8,143 nucleotides of DNA from Actinomycetota bacterium (lineage in GTDB: Bacteria; Actinomycetota; Actinomycetes; S36-B12). Below are positions 1 through 7,045 of this stretch, piece after piece. The stretch lies in assembly GCA_009726075.1 (NCBI GenBank), contig WLND01000051.1, forward strand, positions 1-8,143, written 5' to 3'. The position numbers were made by a program, and so were the translations under genes. The notes under the pieces were generated by a model that was not told where the DNA came from, did no database searches, and saw only the letters and a program-made list of their open reading frames with translations. The stretch's first letter is position 1, and the number at the start of each line of letters is the position of its first letter.

Positions 1-1
1 C

Positions 2-1162
2 CGAGTCTCGTACGCGGCCGGCGTAGGCGGAAGTTGGGTCGTGTTCGAGCGCGCTCCTTCGCTCGCGATGTCCGTCGCGGTGACGGGCCTGACGGACGGC
101 GTCCCGTACCTGCTACGAGTGGCGGCCATCAACGCAATAGGTGTAGGGACGGAGGCATCCCCTAGGGGTTCGGTCACTCCGGGGGCTGTCACACCTCCGG
201 CTCCACCGGCGCCTGCGCCAGGCCCCTCTGCTGAGCCAACCCCGACTCCGTCAGCGACGCCGACGCCCACGCCGACTGCCAAGCCGACCCCGCAGGCCCT
301 AGGTCCGATCACCAACGCGGAGAGCGGCCACATTCCGCCCGGCGGCCTGGCGGCGGGGGCGTCCGTCCTCCTCTCGGGAGGGGTCCCTGCAGCGTTGACG
401 ATCGCATTGCGGGACACGAACGGCCCAGCGCGCCTCGTCGTTTCCGGTGAGGGGTTTGCCATGCGCATCCTCGGGAGAGGCTCATTGGACGAGCCATTGG
501 GATTCACCCCGGGCCAGGTGCTCATCGTCGCCTCGCCTCAGGAGCCGGTGGCGGCGACTGGCTCGGTGCAGGCCCGCAGCGGAACGCTCAATGAAGTGCA
601 TCCAGTCGTGGTGATCTCCGGTTCTGGATTCCGACCTCTGTCGGGCATCAAGGTTTACGTCCTTCCCGATGTCATCGTCGGCGAGGTCGTGACCGACGCC
701 AAGGGGGCCTTCGACGCGAGGTTGTCGATGCCCCCGAATATTCCGGTCGGCGTGGGGACGCTCCAGATGGACGGATTCACGGCCGATGGAATTGTCCAGT
801 CTGTCTCCATCGGCGTTGCCGTCGAGGTGCCGGGCTCGGCATCGACAGATTGGACGGACCAGGAAGTGTTCTTCGCGCCGAGGTCGGCCGTGCTGACACC
901 GGACGCGAAAACGGCCCTGCGATCGACTGCCCGCGCTGCCCGAGGGGCGGCAGTGCGCACAGAGGTGCGCGGGTACGTGCAGGGCACCAACGCCACGGGC
1001 AACGACGAGGTGCTCTCCGGGAGGCGGGCGAGGGCGGTCGCCGCCTACCTGCGGGCATTGGGCGTAGCCGGTTCGTACATCGTGATGGGGGAGGGACGGT
1101 CGGCAGACGCAGGAGCGCTCGGGAGATGCGCGGAGATCTCGATCGCCTACCGGGTCGGCTGA
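2..1162 (+). CDS. Surface/cell-envelope protein with Fn3, Pro/Thr-rich linker and OmpA-like C-terminal domain (5' partial)
   Basis: The reading frame is open from the left edge, so the N-terminus is missing; the first ATG inside the window (41) lies within a domain and is not the start. The first ~55 residues look like the second half of a fibronectin type III domain (VTGLTDGVPYLLRVAAINA, then G.GTEASP). A Pro/Thr/Ala-rich linker follows (about 210-300), typical of exported actinobacterial proteins. Next is a region with an Ig-like stretch (VVVISGSGFRPLSG, VTDAKGAFDARLSMPP). The last ~95 residues resemble an OmpA-like domain: VFFAPRSAVLTPDAKTAL, then LSGRRARAVAAYLRALGV, then a final strand EISIAYRVG. 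The Asp of the usual GHTD-type peptidoglycan-binding motif appears replaced (GYVQ), while the Arg of LSxRRA is kept, so diaminopimelate binding is uncertain. Likely an exported structural or adhesive protein; the precise role is unknown. Confidence 0.8.
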   Translation, partial: RVSYAAGVGGSWVVFERAPSLAMSVAVTGLTDGVPYLLRVAAINAIGVGTEASPRGSVTPGAVTPPAPPAPAPGPSAEPTPTPSATPTPTPTAKPTPQALGPITNAESGHIPPGGLAAGASVLLSGGVPAALTIALRDTNGPARLVVSGEGFAMRILGRGSLDEPLGFTPGQVLIVASPQEPVAATGSVQARSGTLNEVHPVVVISGSGFRPLSGIKVYVLPDVIVGEVVTDAKGAFDARLSMPPNIPVGVGTLQMDGFTADGIVQSVSIGVAVEVPGSASTDWTDQEVFFAPRSAVLTPDAKTALRSTARAARGAAVRTEVRGYVQGTNATGNDEVLSGRRARAVAAYLRALGVAGSYIVMGEGRSADAGALGRCAEISIAYRVG

Positions 1163-1193
1163 CGAGGGTCCGGTTCGCCGGGCCCAAGAAGCG

Positions 1194-1224
1194 ATGCCCC
1201 CCGATCATCGAGATCGAGGGGCAT
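1194..1224. terminator. Hairpin between convergent genes, probable bidirectional terminator
   Basis: Two 12-nt arms, ATGCCCCCCGAT and ATCGAGGGGCAT, pair with one mismatch around a 7-nt loop. The hairpin lies 31 nt after the stop of the OmpA-like gene and 19 nt beyond the stop of the convergent minus-strand gene. No strong T-tract follows on either strand, so efficiency is uncertain, but position and stability fit a shared terminator. Confidence 0.6.
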
Positions 1225-1243
1225 TGCAGTGAGTCAGCCGGCA

Positions 1244-2413
1244 CTACTTGCGGGAACCCTTCTTGTCCTTGCGCTTCTTGCCCTTCCGCTCCTTGGGCGT
1301 CGCCAGGAGTTTGATCAGACCCTTGCGGCTCAGGTCATCGATCTCGGCGTCGTCCCAATTGCCCTTGATCGCCATGCGCCGCAGCTTCTTGGCCTTGAGA
1401 TCCTTGATCTCCTTCTTCGGCCAGTGCGAGCGAAGCTTCACGTCCGCGGCCTCGATGACGACCGGGACGTCGCTGCTGATCGGTTCCGGCGAGGTCGGCT
1501 CTGGAGTGATCGGCTCCGGGGAGACAGGCTCTGGGGAGATCGGCGCTGGCGCGATCGGGTTCGAGAAGATGGGCTCAGGCGAGGTGAGATCCGGCGAGGC
1601 GGTCTCGGGCGCGACAGGCATCGGGTCGGGCGCTGCGGCAGCCTCCTCGAGATCCGGCTCCGGAGTGACATCGACAACGTCTGCCGCTTCGAGGTCGACC
1701 CCCGAGTCGATGACGAGCGGCGCCTCGACCTCCGGGTCACCGAGCGCCCACGACACGGCGGCGACGACCTCTGTGTCGGCCGTGGCGTCGAGGGCCGTGG
1801 CGTCGCGCTCGGTTGGTGACGCGGCCAAGCGAGACCAGCGCGCAACGGCGTCGGCGAACACGTCGGGTGTCTGGGCGCGCTCCTCGTCCGGCAGGCGCCG
1901 AACGCGTTCCTGAGCGGCAACGAGTTCGGCGAGCGAGACATCGCAGCATTCGGCGATGAGGCCGACCATCAGCTCGCGCACGGTCCAGCCAGCGACTCGC
2001 TCGGGGTCGATGCCGCGCGCCCCATAGACGTCGACGAGGTCGGCATGCGACCAGCCACCGCTGCTGATCAGCTCGGCGCCGAGGTTGTAGCGCAGGGCCC
2101 GGTCCATTGCGTCGACCATCGGGGAGTACGGATCGACGGACTCGACCCAGTCTGCCTCGCTGGCAGGAGCGACCTGAGCGAGGTAGACCCAGGGCCTGCC
2201 GTCCGGCCCGACTCCGCGAAAGCCCCCGACATGAAATGTCAGGTGGGCGGCCAGGAGCTCGCTCTGCTCGGCTCCATCGTGATCGGCGTCGAGCGACAGG
2301 AGATGGCCGTAGGCAAGAAGTTGCCCGTCGCCAACGTCAGTGTGCTGCGCGGCCCAGACGCCCGTCATAGGCGAGTCGGCCTCGAGGCCGAGGAGTTCGA
2401 AGAGATAGGGCAT
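1244..2413 (-). CDS. Hypothetical protein with Pro-Glu-Pro pentapeptide repeat and basic C-terminal tail
   Basis: A 389-aa protein not recognised as a known family. The ATG at 2413 has a clear Shine-Dalgarno site, AGGAG, 6 nt upstream. No signal peptide or membrane segment is seen, so it is probably cytoplasmic. Residues 1-195 look like a folded, acidic domain (WVYLAQV, AECCDVSLAELVAAQERVRRLP). Residues 196-275 are acidic and low complexity. Residues 278-312 are seven units of a pentapeptide of the form S/T-P-E-P-I. Residues 325-372 form a compact basic region with a SAP/HeH-like pattern (IKDLKAKKLRRMAIKG, then DDLSRKGLIKLL). The last ~17 residues are almost all Lys, Arg and Gly. The basic tail suggests nucleic-acid or polyanion binding, with the repeat as a spacer; this is inference. 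It is the last gene of the minus-strand group, about 100 nt after the BrkB-like gene, and may have its own promoter. Confidence 0.8.
   Translation of the reverse strand: MPYLFELLGLEADSPMTGVWAAQHTDVGDGQLLAYGHLLSLDADHDGAEQSELLAAHLTFHVGGFRGVGPDGRPWVYLAQVAPASEADWVESVDPYSPMVDAMDRALRYNLGAELISSGGWSHADLVDVYGARGIDPERVAGWTVRELMVGLIAECCDVSLAELVAAQERVRRLPDEERAQTPDVFADAVARWSRLAASPTERDATALDATADTEVVAAVSWALGDPEVEAPLVIDSGVDLEAADVVDVTPEPDLEEAAAAPDPMPVAPETASPDLTSPEPIFSNPIAPAPISPEPVSPEPITPEPTSPEPISSDVPVVIEAADVKLRSHWPKKEIKDLKAKKLRRMAIKGNWDDAEIDDLSRKGLIKLLATPKERKGKKRKDKKGSRK
1478..1582 (-). repeat. In-gene 15-bp tandem repeat (seven S/T-P-E-P-I pentapeptide units)
   Basis: Seven consecutive 15-nt units encode, in order, SPEPI, FSNPI, APAPI, SPEPV, SPEPI, TPEPT and SPEPI. 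The second and third units have diverged most. The unit keeps the reading frame, so copy number could change without a frameshift. The product would be an extended, rigid Pro-rich spacer between the acidic and basic parts of the protein. Confidence 0.85.
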
Positions 2414-2453
2414 GGTCGACTCCTGTGGTCAAGGGGTGAAGGGGATCAGCATT

Positions 2454-2467
2454 TCACTCCGGAGTGA
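2454..2467. promoter_or_regulatory. Perfect 14-bp palindrome, candidate operator upstream of the 389-aa gene
   Basis: TCACTCCGGAGTGA is a perfect, loop-free inverted repeat, 41-54 nt upstream of the ATG at 2413 and 46 nt beyond the stop of the BrkB-like gene. With no loop it is a better candidate for a dimeric repressor site than for a terminator. The regulator family is not recognised and no clear -10/-35 pair is seen around it. Confidence 0.4.
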
Positions 2468-2512
2468 CGATTGCATGCCAACGGCGTTCATGGCACGAAC
2501 CGTGTCGGGAGT

Positions 2513-3313
2513 TCAATCGCGCATTGACCGCTGCCGTGCCAGCAGCCATCGATTGACGAAGACGCCGAGCAGGGTTGCGAATGCCGCAAGCCACACGGCA
2601 ATCATCGAGGTGACGAGGTCGGTGATCGCGCCGTAGGCCATTGCCGTGTTTGGCGACAGCGATGCGGCGCGCTCCCAGAGCAGCTGAATGAGCAGCAGGG
2701 CGATCGTCGAGAATGCTGCCCCGGGCCAGAGGCTCCGGGCGGGGAAGGCGCGGCCGACTGCGAGCTTGTGGAGGCTCACGAGGAGCATGAAGGACAGGAT
2801 CATCGCGGAGGTCAGGCCGACGACAAGCTGGGCGGTCGATCTCGTGTCGATGGCGAAGGACAGCAGGCCAAGGACGATGATCGACACGAGGCCCGCGAGG
2901 GACGCCAGTGCGCGCAAGAGCAGGAAGTGCGCGTTGGGCAGGCCGTAGGCGCGGCGCAGTCCATTCATGAGCATCGACACCGCCGTCGAGATTGTCCAGA
3001 GGGACGTCACGACGAGGAGGGCGTCGAGGAGGATGCTTCCGGGCGACGGACTTGCGATCACCGTGAACTGGGTCATGAGGAGGTCGCCGAACGACCCGGG
3101 GGCAGAGTCGGCGATGGCGATGAGGTGGTCGGCGATCACGCTCTGGTCAACGATCAGGCCCAGGAGGTTGATGGCCACCAACCCTGCCGGGCCCAAGGCG
3201 ATGAGCACCCAGAACGCCGTGGCAGACGCCGATTCGGTGACGCGGGCCTCGCGGTTCCACGGGAAAAAGGAGAGACCTCGCGCGCTGATCCTGCTGGCTG
3301 GTTCGAACGCCAT
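2513..3313 (-). CDS. YihY/virulence factor BrkB family inner-membrane protein
   Basis: A 266-aa polytopic membrane protein with about six hydrophobic segments, near residues 33-55, 94-113, 131-154, 164-184, 195-216 and 229-257. Family-like patterns are TSLWTISTAVSMLMNGLRRAYG (about 103-124; in most relatives an Asn and RxAY motif), SLWPGAAFSTIALLLIQLL (194-212) and the C-terminal YGAI...LLGVFVNRW. The length is slightly short of the usual ~280-320 aa, mainly at the N-terminus. The molecular function of the family is unsettled; the BrkB name came from Bordetella serum resistance, and early RNase BN annotations were wrong. The ATG at 3313 lies 3 nt after the stop of the 5'-nucleotidase gene with no clear Shine-Dalgarno site, which suggests translational coupling in one operon. 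Confidence 0.85.
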   Translation of the reverse strand: MAFEPASRISARGLSFFPWNREARVTESASATAFWVLIALGPAGLVAINLLGLIVDQSVIADHLIAIADSAPGSFGDLLMTQFTVIASPSPGSILLDALLVVTSLWTISTAVSMLMNGLRRAYGLPNAHFLLLRALASLAGLVSIIVLGLLSFAIDTRSTAQLVVGLTSAMILSFMLLVSLHKLAVGRAFPARSLWPGAAFSTIALLLIQLLWERAASLSPNTAMAYGAITDLVTSMIAVWLAAFATLLGVFVNRWLLARQRSMRD

Positions 3314-3316
3314 CGG

Positions 3317-5266
3317 CTACGTCCGGCCGGGTGAGGTGATGCGGCCGTCGGCAACGGGCACTGCGGTGACCGTGCCGTTGGCGAGATCGCGCCCCAGCAC
3401 GTCGATGATCGCCTCGATGTAGGGATCGCGCATCACGGCGGTGGCGGGGGAGAAGACACCGGAGTAGCCGTCGCCGCCGTAGACCATGTAGTCGATGGTG
3501 GTGACGGTGTACACGGTGTTGTCGCGTGCAATCGGGGTGCCGTCCGTCCGGGTGACCGACGTGACGCGAGCGCCAACGGGCAGCGTCGGATCGAATGCGA
3601 AGCGAAAGCCCGAGATCTGCGGGAACCGACCAGCGGTCGGCCAGCCGGAGACGCCGTTCTCCAGGGCCTGCCACAGCGTGGCCCCGGTCAGGGTTGTCGT
3701 CGCGGCCGTGTTGCCGAAGGGAAGCACTGAGATGACGTCGCCGAGGGTGACGTCGTAGGGGCCGCTCGATCCGGGCTGCGGACGCCTGAGGGCCGGATTC
3801 TGGGGGCGGTAGCCACTGCCGGGCAGCAGATCGCGGATGCCGCCGCCGTTGAGGATCACGAAGTCGGTGCCGTACTTCGATCGAACCGCATCGGCCGCGA
3901 GGTCGCCAAAGGGTGTCTCGCCCGAGCGTTCGACGGCGGGCGTGCCTCCACGCGGGAAGACGTCCGACACCGTGCCGACGACGGCATCGAGCTTGGCGCC
4001 GAGCGCTGCTCGGTACTTGGCCACGAGGGCGGCCGTCGCGGGATCGTCTGCCGTGCCCGCGAGCTGAGCTTTCGTCACGAACTCGACGCTGGACCCGATC
4101 GGCTTGCCTGAATTCGTGTCGAGGCAGATGACGGTTCGCGAGTACATCTGACCGGAGTTCGACACCTGGACCACCGGCCGGCTGCCGATCAGGGAGGCGT
4201 ACTGCTGGTGGCTGTGACCGCCGAAGACGGCATCGGCTCCGGTGAGGGTGCCAGCGAGGTCGATGAGGTTCCCGGTGGCTGCGCCATTCACGTTGGCGTC
4301 CCAGCCCTCGTGCACGAGCGCGACCACCAGTTGGGCCCCGGCAGCGCGGGCATCGACCACGCGCTGCCGCACGCGCGCCAGGTCGGGCGAGACGATGATG
4401 TCTCGTGACAGACCGGCTCCGTAGCTCAGGTTGCTGGCGAAGACGAGCTGTGCAACGTCCGGAGTATTGATCCCGACGAACCCGACCTTCACGCCGCCCC
4501 GGTCCTCGATCACGAATTCGGTCGGAGCGTTTGCCTTGCCCTTCAGCGGAACCAGGGTGCTGTAGTTGGTGGCGACCCAATCGAAGCGTGACGCATCGAT
4601 CGATTGGCGCAGGTGCGCAATCGGCCGATCGTGCTCATGGTTGCCGAAGGTCGACACGTCGAGCCTCATGAGGTTGAGGGCCTCGATGGTGGGGAGCTCC
4701 CCGAACGCACTCGAGATAACCGGGGCGCCGCCGATGTTGTCGCCGACCGACATGGTGAAGGTGCTCTTGACGGTCTTGCGATCGGCTGCGAAAGCCGTGG
4801 TGAGCGCCGCTGCGCCGATATTGCTCGTCGATGACTCGATCGCGCCGTGGAAGTCGCTGAATTCGAGGAACTGGACATTGCGAAAGCCAGGGGTCGCCTT
4901 GTTCGGCACGGTCACGGCATTGCCGGCGGCATTCGTCGAGTAGCCGTAGGCATTGACGGCCTGCACCACCGGGGTAATCGACAGCGGCCCCTTGATGATG
5001 GGCATGACGGCCGACGTGGCGTTGGCCGCGACCGTGATCGGGCACGAGTCGGGCCCGGCGTGCACGACGTAGTTGGTGATCGGGGGGTTCGCGTCGGGGC
5101 TCGGTGCCCAGGTGACCTGAACGCCGCCCTGAACGAGCGAGGACGTCACTGCGCTCGGCGGCTGTGGAGTCGCGAAGGTCGCTGCCGAGGCGGGCGCACC
5201 GAGGACTCCCGCGGAGAGGGCGATCCCGAAAGCCAGGACGAGGAGGCGCGTGCGCATTGACTGCAT
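3317..5266 (-). CDS. Secreted 5'-nucleotidase / 2',3'-cyclic phosphodiesterase-type metallophosphatase with N-terminal Fn3 domain
   Basis: A 649-aa exported phosphohydrolase, probably releasing phosphate and nucleosides from extracellular nucleotides. Residues 1-28 are a signal peptide (MRTRLLVLAFGIALSAG, cleavage after APASA). Residues ~33-120 form an Fn3 domain. The calcineurin-like metallophosphatase domain follows with the two-metal ligands in order: SDFH (D138, H140), VGD (D176), GNHE (N209, H210), VHE (H319) and GGHSH (H351, H353). The C-terminal 5'-nucleotidase domain (~428-625) has NGGGIR (473-478), LPFGN (515-519) and YGGDGY (596-601), where aromatic residues sandwich the base in UshA. 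The set is complete, so activity is likely; the exact substrate is not readable. An open frame extends further upstream, but the signal peptide points to ATG 5266, or the in-frame ATG 5257. No sorting signal or membrane anchor is seen at the C-terminus. It is the first gene of the minus-strand group. Confidence 0.92.
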   Translation of the reverse strand: MQSMRTRLLVLAFGIALSAGVLGAPASAATFATPQPPSAVTSSLVQGGVQVTWAPSPDANPPITNYVVHAGPDSCPITVAANATSAVMPIIKGPLSITPVVQAVNAYGYSTNAAGNAVTVPNKATPGFRNVQFLEFSDFHGAIESSTSNIGAAALTTAFAADRKTVKSTFTMSVGDNIGGAPVISSAFGELPTIEALNLMRLDVSTFGNHEHDRPIAHLRQSIDASRFDWVATNYSTLVPLKGKANAPTEFVIEDRGGVKVGFVGINTPDVAQLVFASNLSYGAGLSRDIIVSPDLARVRQRVVDARAAGAQLVVALVHEGWDANVNGAATGNLIDLAGTLTGADAVFGGHSHQQYASLIGSRPVVQVSNSGQMYSRTVICLDTNSGKPIGSSVEFVTKAQLAGTADDPATAALVAKYRAALGAKLDAVVGTVSDVFPRGGTPAVERSGETPFGDLAADAVRSKYGTDFVILNGGGIRDLLPGSGYRPQNPALRRPQPGSSGPYDVTLGDVISVLPFGNTAATTTLTGATLWQALENGVSGWPTAGRFPQISGFRFAFDPTLPVGARVTSVTRTDGTPIARDNTVYTVTTIDYMVYGGDGYSGVFSPATAVMRDPYIEAIIDVLGRDLANGTVTAVPVADGRITSPGRT

Positions 5267-5272
5267 TTTCGG

Positions 5273-5278
5273 ACAGTA
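5273..5278 (-). promoter_or_regulatory. Candidate -10 box for a leaderless 5'-nucleotidase transcript
   Basis: On the minus strand TACTGT (TAnnnT type) ends 6 nt before the ATG at 5266, the spacing that would place the transcription start at the A of that ATG. No Shine-Dalgarno site precedes either candidate start, which fits a leaderless mRNA, common in Actinomycetota. The -35 region is weak, so the call is tentative. Confidence 0.35.
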
Positions 5279-5411
5279 GCGCGCGGTGGGGGGTGTGATG
5301 CGACCCGGTGCGGCCGGTGCGATGCCCCACGGCTGGTCGGCCATGGCGTCGGATCGTGGCTTCTCAGTGCGCAACGGGCGTCGGAAAGGCCTAGCCTGAA
5401 GGGGTAACTCG

Positions 5412-5427
5412 ATACCACCTGGGGTAT
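5412..5427. promoter_or_regulatory. CsoR/CstR-family-like operator abutting the SQR-like gene
   Basis: ATACCACCTGGGGTAT is a near-palindrome with outer ATACC/GGTAT arms and a GC-rich centre, the pattern known for CsoR/RcnR-family repressors (copper CsoR, persulfide CstR, formaldehyde FrmR). It ends 2 nt before the ATG of the SQR-like gene. A second site matching at 12 of 16 positions lies at 7284-7299. No good Shine-Dalgarno site precedes the SQR-like start, and the GGGG of the right arm (5421-5424) is the only purine run at suitable spacing, so operator and ribosome binding site may overlap. The regulator is inferred from motif shape; no repressor gene is in view. Confidence 0.65.
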
Positions 5428-5429
5428 AT

Positions 5430-6887
5430 ATGGCTCGCACCGTGATCATGGGAGCCGGCATCGCCGGCCACACCGCCGCGCTCCACCTGCGACGCATGCT
5501 CGGCCGTGAGCACGAGGTGGTCGTGGTGTCGCCGAACTCGCAGTGGAACTGGATTCCGTCCAATATCTGGGTCGGAGTTGGGCAGATGAGCGTGAAGCAG
5601 GTGACGTTTCCCCTGGCGCCCGTGTACCGGCGAACGGGCATCGAGTTCCATCAGGCTTTCGCGACCGAACTGCATGGCGCGGGTGGGGCCACGAGCGAGC
5701 AGCCCTATGTGAGCGTCCGCTACACCGACCCTGCCCGCCAGGGCGAGGTCGCCGAACTCGCATACGACTACCTCATCAACGCAACCGGACCGAAGCTCAA
5801 CTTCGGCGCGACCCCGGGCCTTGGCCCGAACGGATACACGTGGTCGGTCTGCACCGCGGGCCACGCAACCGAGGCGGCCAAGGGCTTCGATGCGGTCGTG
5901 CAGAAGCTGAAGGCCGGGGAGCACCAGACCCTGCTCATCGGCATGGGGCACGGCACCTGCACCTGCCAGGGCGCAGCATTCGAATACACCTTCAATATCG
6001 AGCACGAGCTCGTCAAGGAGGGCGTCCGAGACAAGGCCGACGTCATCTACATCACGAACGAGGAGCACCTCGGCGACTTCGGGATGGACGGCATGAACTT
6101 CGGCTACAAGGGCGGCATCACGACGAGCGAGGACTTCACGTCGTCGCTGTTCCGCGAGCGCGGGGTCACGGCGATCATGTCGGCGCATGTGGAGAGCGTC
6201 GAGCCCGGGGTCGTGCACTACGAGCAGGTCGACGGGTCCAAGGGCGAGCAGCCCTTCGACTTCGCGATGCTGCTCCCGCCATTTCGCGGTGCTGACCTCA
6301 CGGCCTTCGATCGCGATGGGCTCGACATCACCGCGCAAGTGTTTGCGCCGAGCGGGTTCATGAAGGTCGATGCCGATTACGAGGCCAAGCCCTACGAGGA
6401 GTGGAAGGCGAGCGACTGGCCGAGGACCTACCAATCGGTCCAATACGACAATGTCTGGGCGGCCGGCATCGCCTTTGCCCCACCCCATCAGATGTCGCGG
6501 CCCCGCACGAGCCCGAACGGCACGGTCATCGCCCCCGCGCCCCCGCGCACTGGCATGCCCTCGGGTGTTATCGGCCGGGCGGTTGCCCAGACGATCGCGG
6601 GTCGCATCAAGCACGGGTCGTCAGCCAGGGTCCATACGGCATCGATGGCCGACATGGGAGCCGCGTGCATCGCCTCGGCGGGCAAGGGTTGGCGCACGGG
6701 CCAGGCAGCGGCAATGACCGTCTTCCCGATCATCCCCGACAAGGCGAAGTACGGCGAGGCGGGCCGCGATACCAAGCAGACCTATGGGGAGATCGGCCTG
6801 AGCGCCCATTGGATGAAGGTCATGCTCCACTACCTGTTCATCTACAAGGCCAAGGCGCGTCCGCTTTGGCACCTCATCCCGGAGTAG
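5430..6887 (+). CDS. Sulfide:quinone oxidoreductase-like FAD-dependent flavoprotein
   Basis: A 485-aa protein of the two-dinucleotide-binding-domain flavoprotein family, closest in pattern to SQR, which oxidises sulfide to polysulfide or persulfide and passes electrons to membrane quinone. The N-terminal FAD-binding Rossmann motif is GAGIAG (8-13), followed by SPNSQWNWIPSNIWVG. NATGP (117-121) is the second FAD motif. Cysteines fit SQR positions: C141 (SVCTAGHA), C177/C179 (GHGTCTCQGAAFEYTFN) and C413 (GAACIASAGKGW). The usual acidic GD motif near the FAD ribityl is replaced by NVWAAGIAFAPPH (341-353). The C-terminal ~30 residues (WMKVMLHYLFIYKAKARPLW) form a plausible amphipathic membrane anchor. 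The ATG at 5430 is needed to keep the first beta strand. It is divergent from the 5'-nucleotidase and followed 14 nt later by a small gene. A flavocytochrome c sulfide dehydrogenase-like or other disulfide-active role is possible. Confidence 0.85.
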   Translation: MARTVIMGAGIAGHTAALHLRRMLGREHEVVVVSPNSQWNWIPSNIWVGVGQMSVKQVTFPLAPVYRRTGIEFHQAFATELHGAGGATSEQPYVSVRYTDPARQGEVAELAYDYLINATGPKLNFGATPGLGPNGYTWSVCTAGHATEAAKGFDAVVQKLKAGEHQTLLIGMGHGTCTCQGAAFEYTFNIEHELVKEGVRDKADVIYITNEEHLGDFGMDGMNFGYKGGITTSEDFTSSLFRERGVTAIMSAHVESVEPGVVHYEQVDGSKGEQPFDFAMLLPPFRGADLTAFDRDGLDITAQVFAPSGFMKVDADYEAKPYEEWKASDWPRTYQSVQYDNVWAAGIAFAPPHQMSRPRTSPNGTVIAPAPPRTGMPSGVIGRAVAQTIAGRIKHGSSARVHTASMADMGAACIASAGKGWRTGQAAAMTVFPIIPDKAKYGEAGRDTKQTYGEIGLSAHWMKVMLHYLFIYKAKARPLWHLIPE

Positions 6888-6901
6888 GGAATCGGAGCAT
6901 C

Positions 6902-7045
6902 ATGAGCAATATCAGGACATTTTCGGATGCCCGGCTGCCGACCGACAACGAGGTACGTGCGCGCCGCAACCTGCTCGTGCAGTTCTGGAGGTTTGCCGTG
7001 CTCAACACCAAGATGATCGTGATGGTCACCAGGGGCCATCACTGA
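6902..7045 (+). CDS. 47-aa cationic/hydrophobic small protein, probable operon partner of the SQR-like gene
   Basis: The ATG at 6902 has GGAG 4 nt upstream and starts 14 nt after the SQR-like stop, so both are probably one transcript. The N-terminal half is polar (MSNIRTFSDARLPTDNEVRA). The second half is RRNLLVQFWRFAVLNTKMIV, followed by a basic end rich in His (TRGHH). This looks like a single amphipathic or peripheral membrane helix, too short and charged for a confident transmembrane segment. It has no Cys. Coding use is supported by the RBS, the tight spacing and normal codon use. The function is unknown; helping the flavoprotein at the membrane is inference. Confidence 0.7.
   Translation: MSNIRTFSDARLPTDNEVRARRNLLVQFWRFAVLNTKMIVMVTRGHH

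Noticed and set aside
1229..1819. Long plus-strand open frame opposite the 389-aa gene
   Set aside because: It is antisense to a gene with a good RBS, and its repetitive Arg/Asp/Gly composition comes from reading the complement of the acidic and Pro-rich segments.
2476..2495. TGCCA...TGGCA inverted repeat after the BrkB-like gene as a terminator
   Set aside because: Only 5 bp of stem around a 10-nt loop and no T-tract; too weak to call.
3147..4580. Long minus-strand frame overlapping the 5'-nucleotidase and BrkB-like genes
   Set aside because: It is out of frame with two genes that carry clear family motifs, and it is an Arg/His/Gly-rich product typical of a GC-rich shadow.
5279..5411. Repeated GGTGCG and GATGCG words in the divergent intergenic region
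   Set aside because: Short, GC-biased words with irregular spacing; they can occur by chance in this composition.
5267..5641. N-terminal extension of the 5'-nucleotidase in the same open frame
   Set aside because: It would put over 100 residues before an obvious signal peptide and overlap the divergent SQR-like gene and its operator.
5391..6614. 407-aa minus-strand frame opposite the SQR-like gene
   Set aside because: The plus-strand frame has FAD motifs and conserved cysteines; the antisense product shows no recognisable domain.
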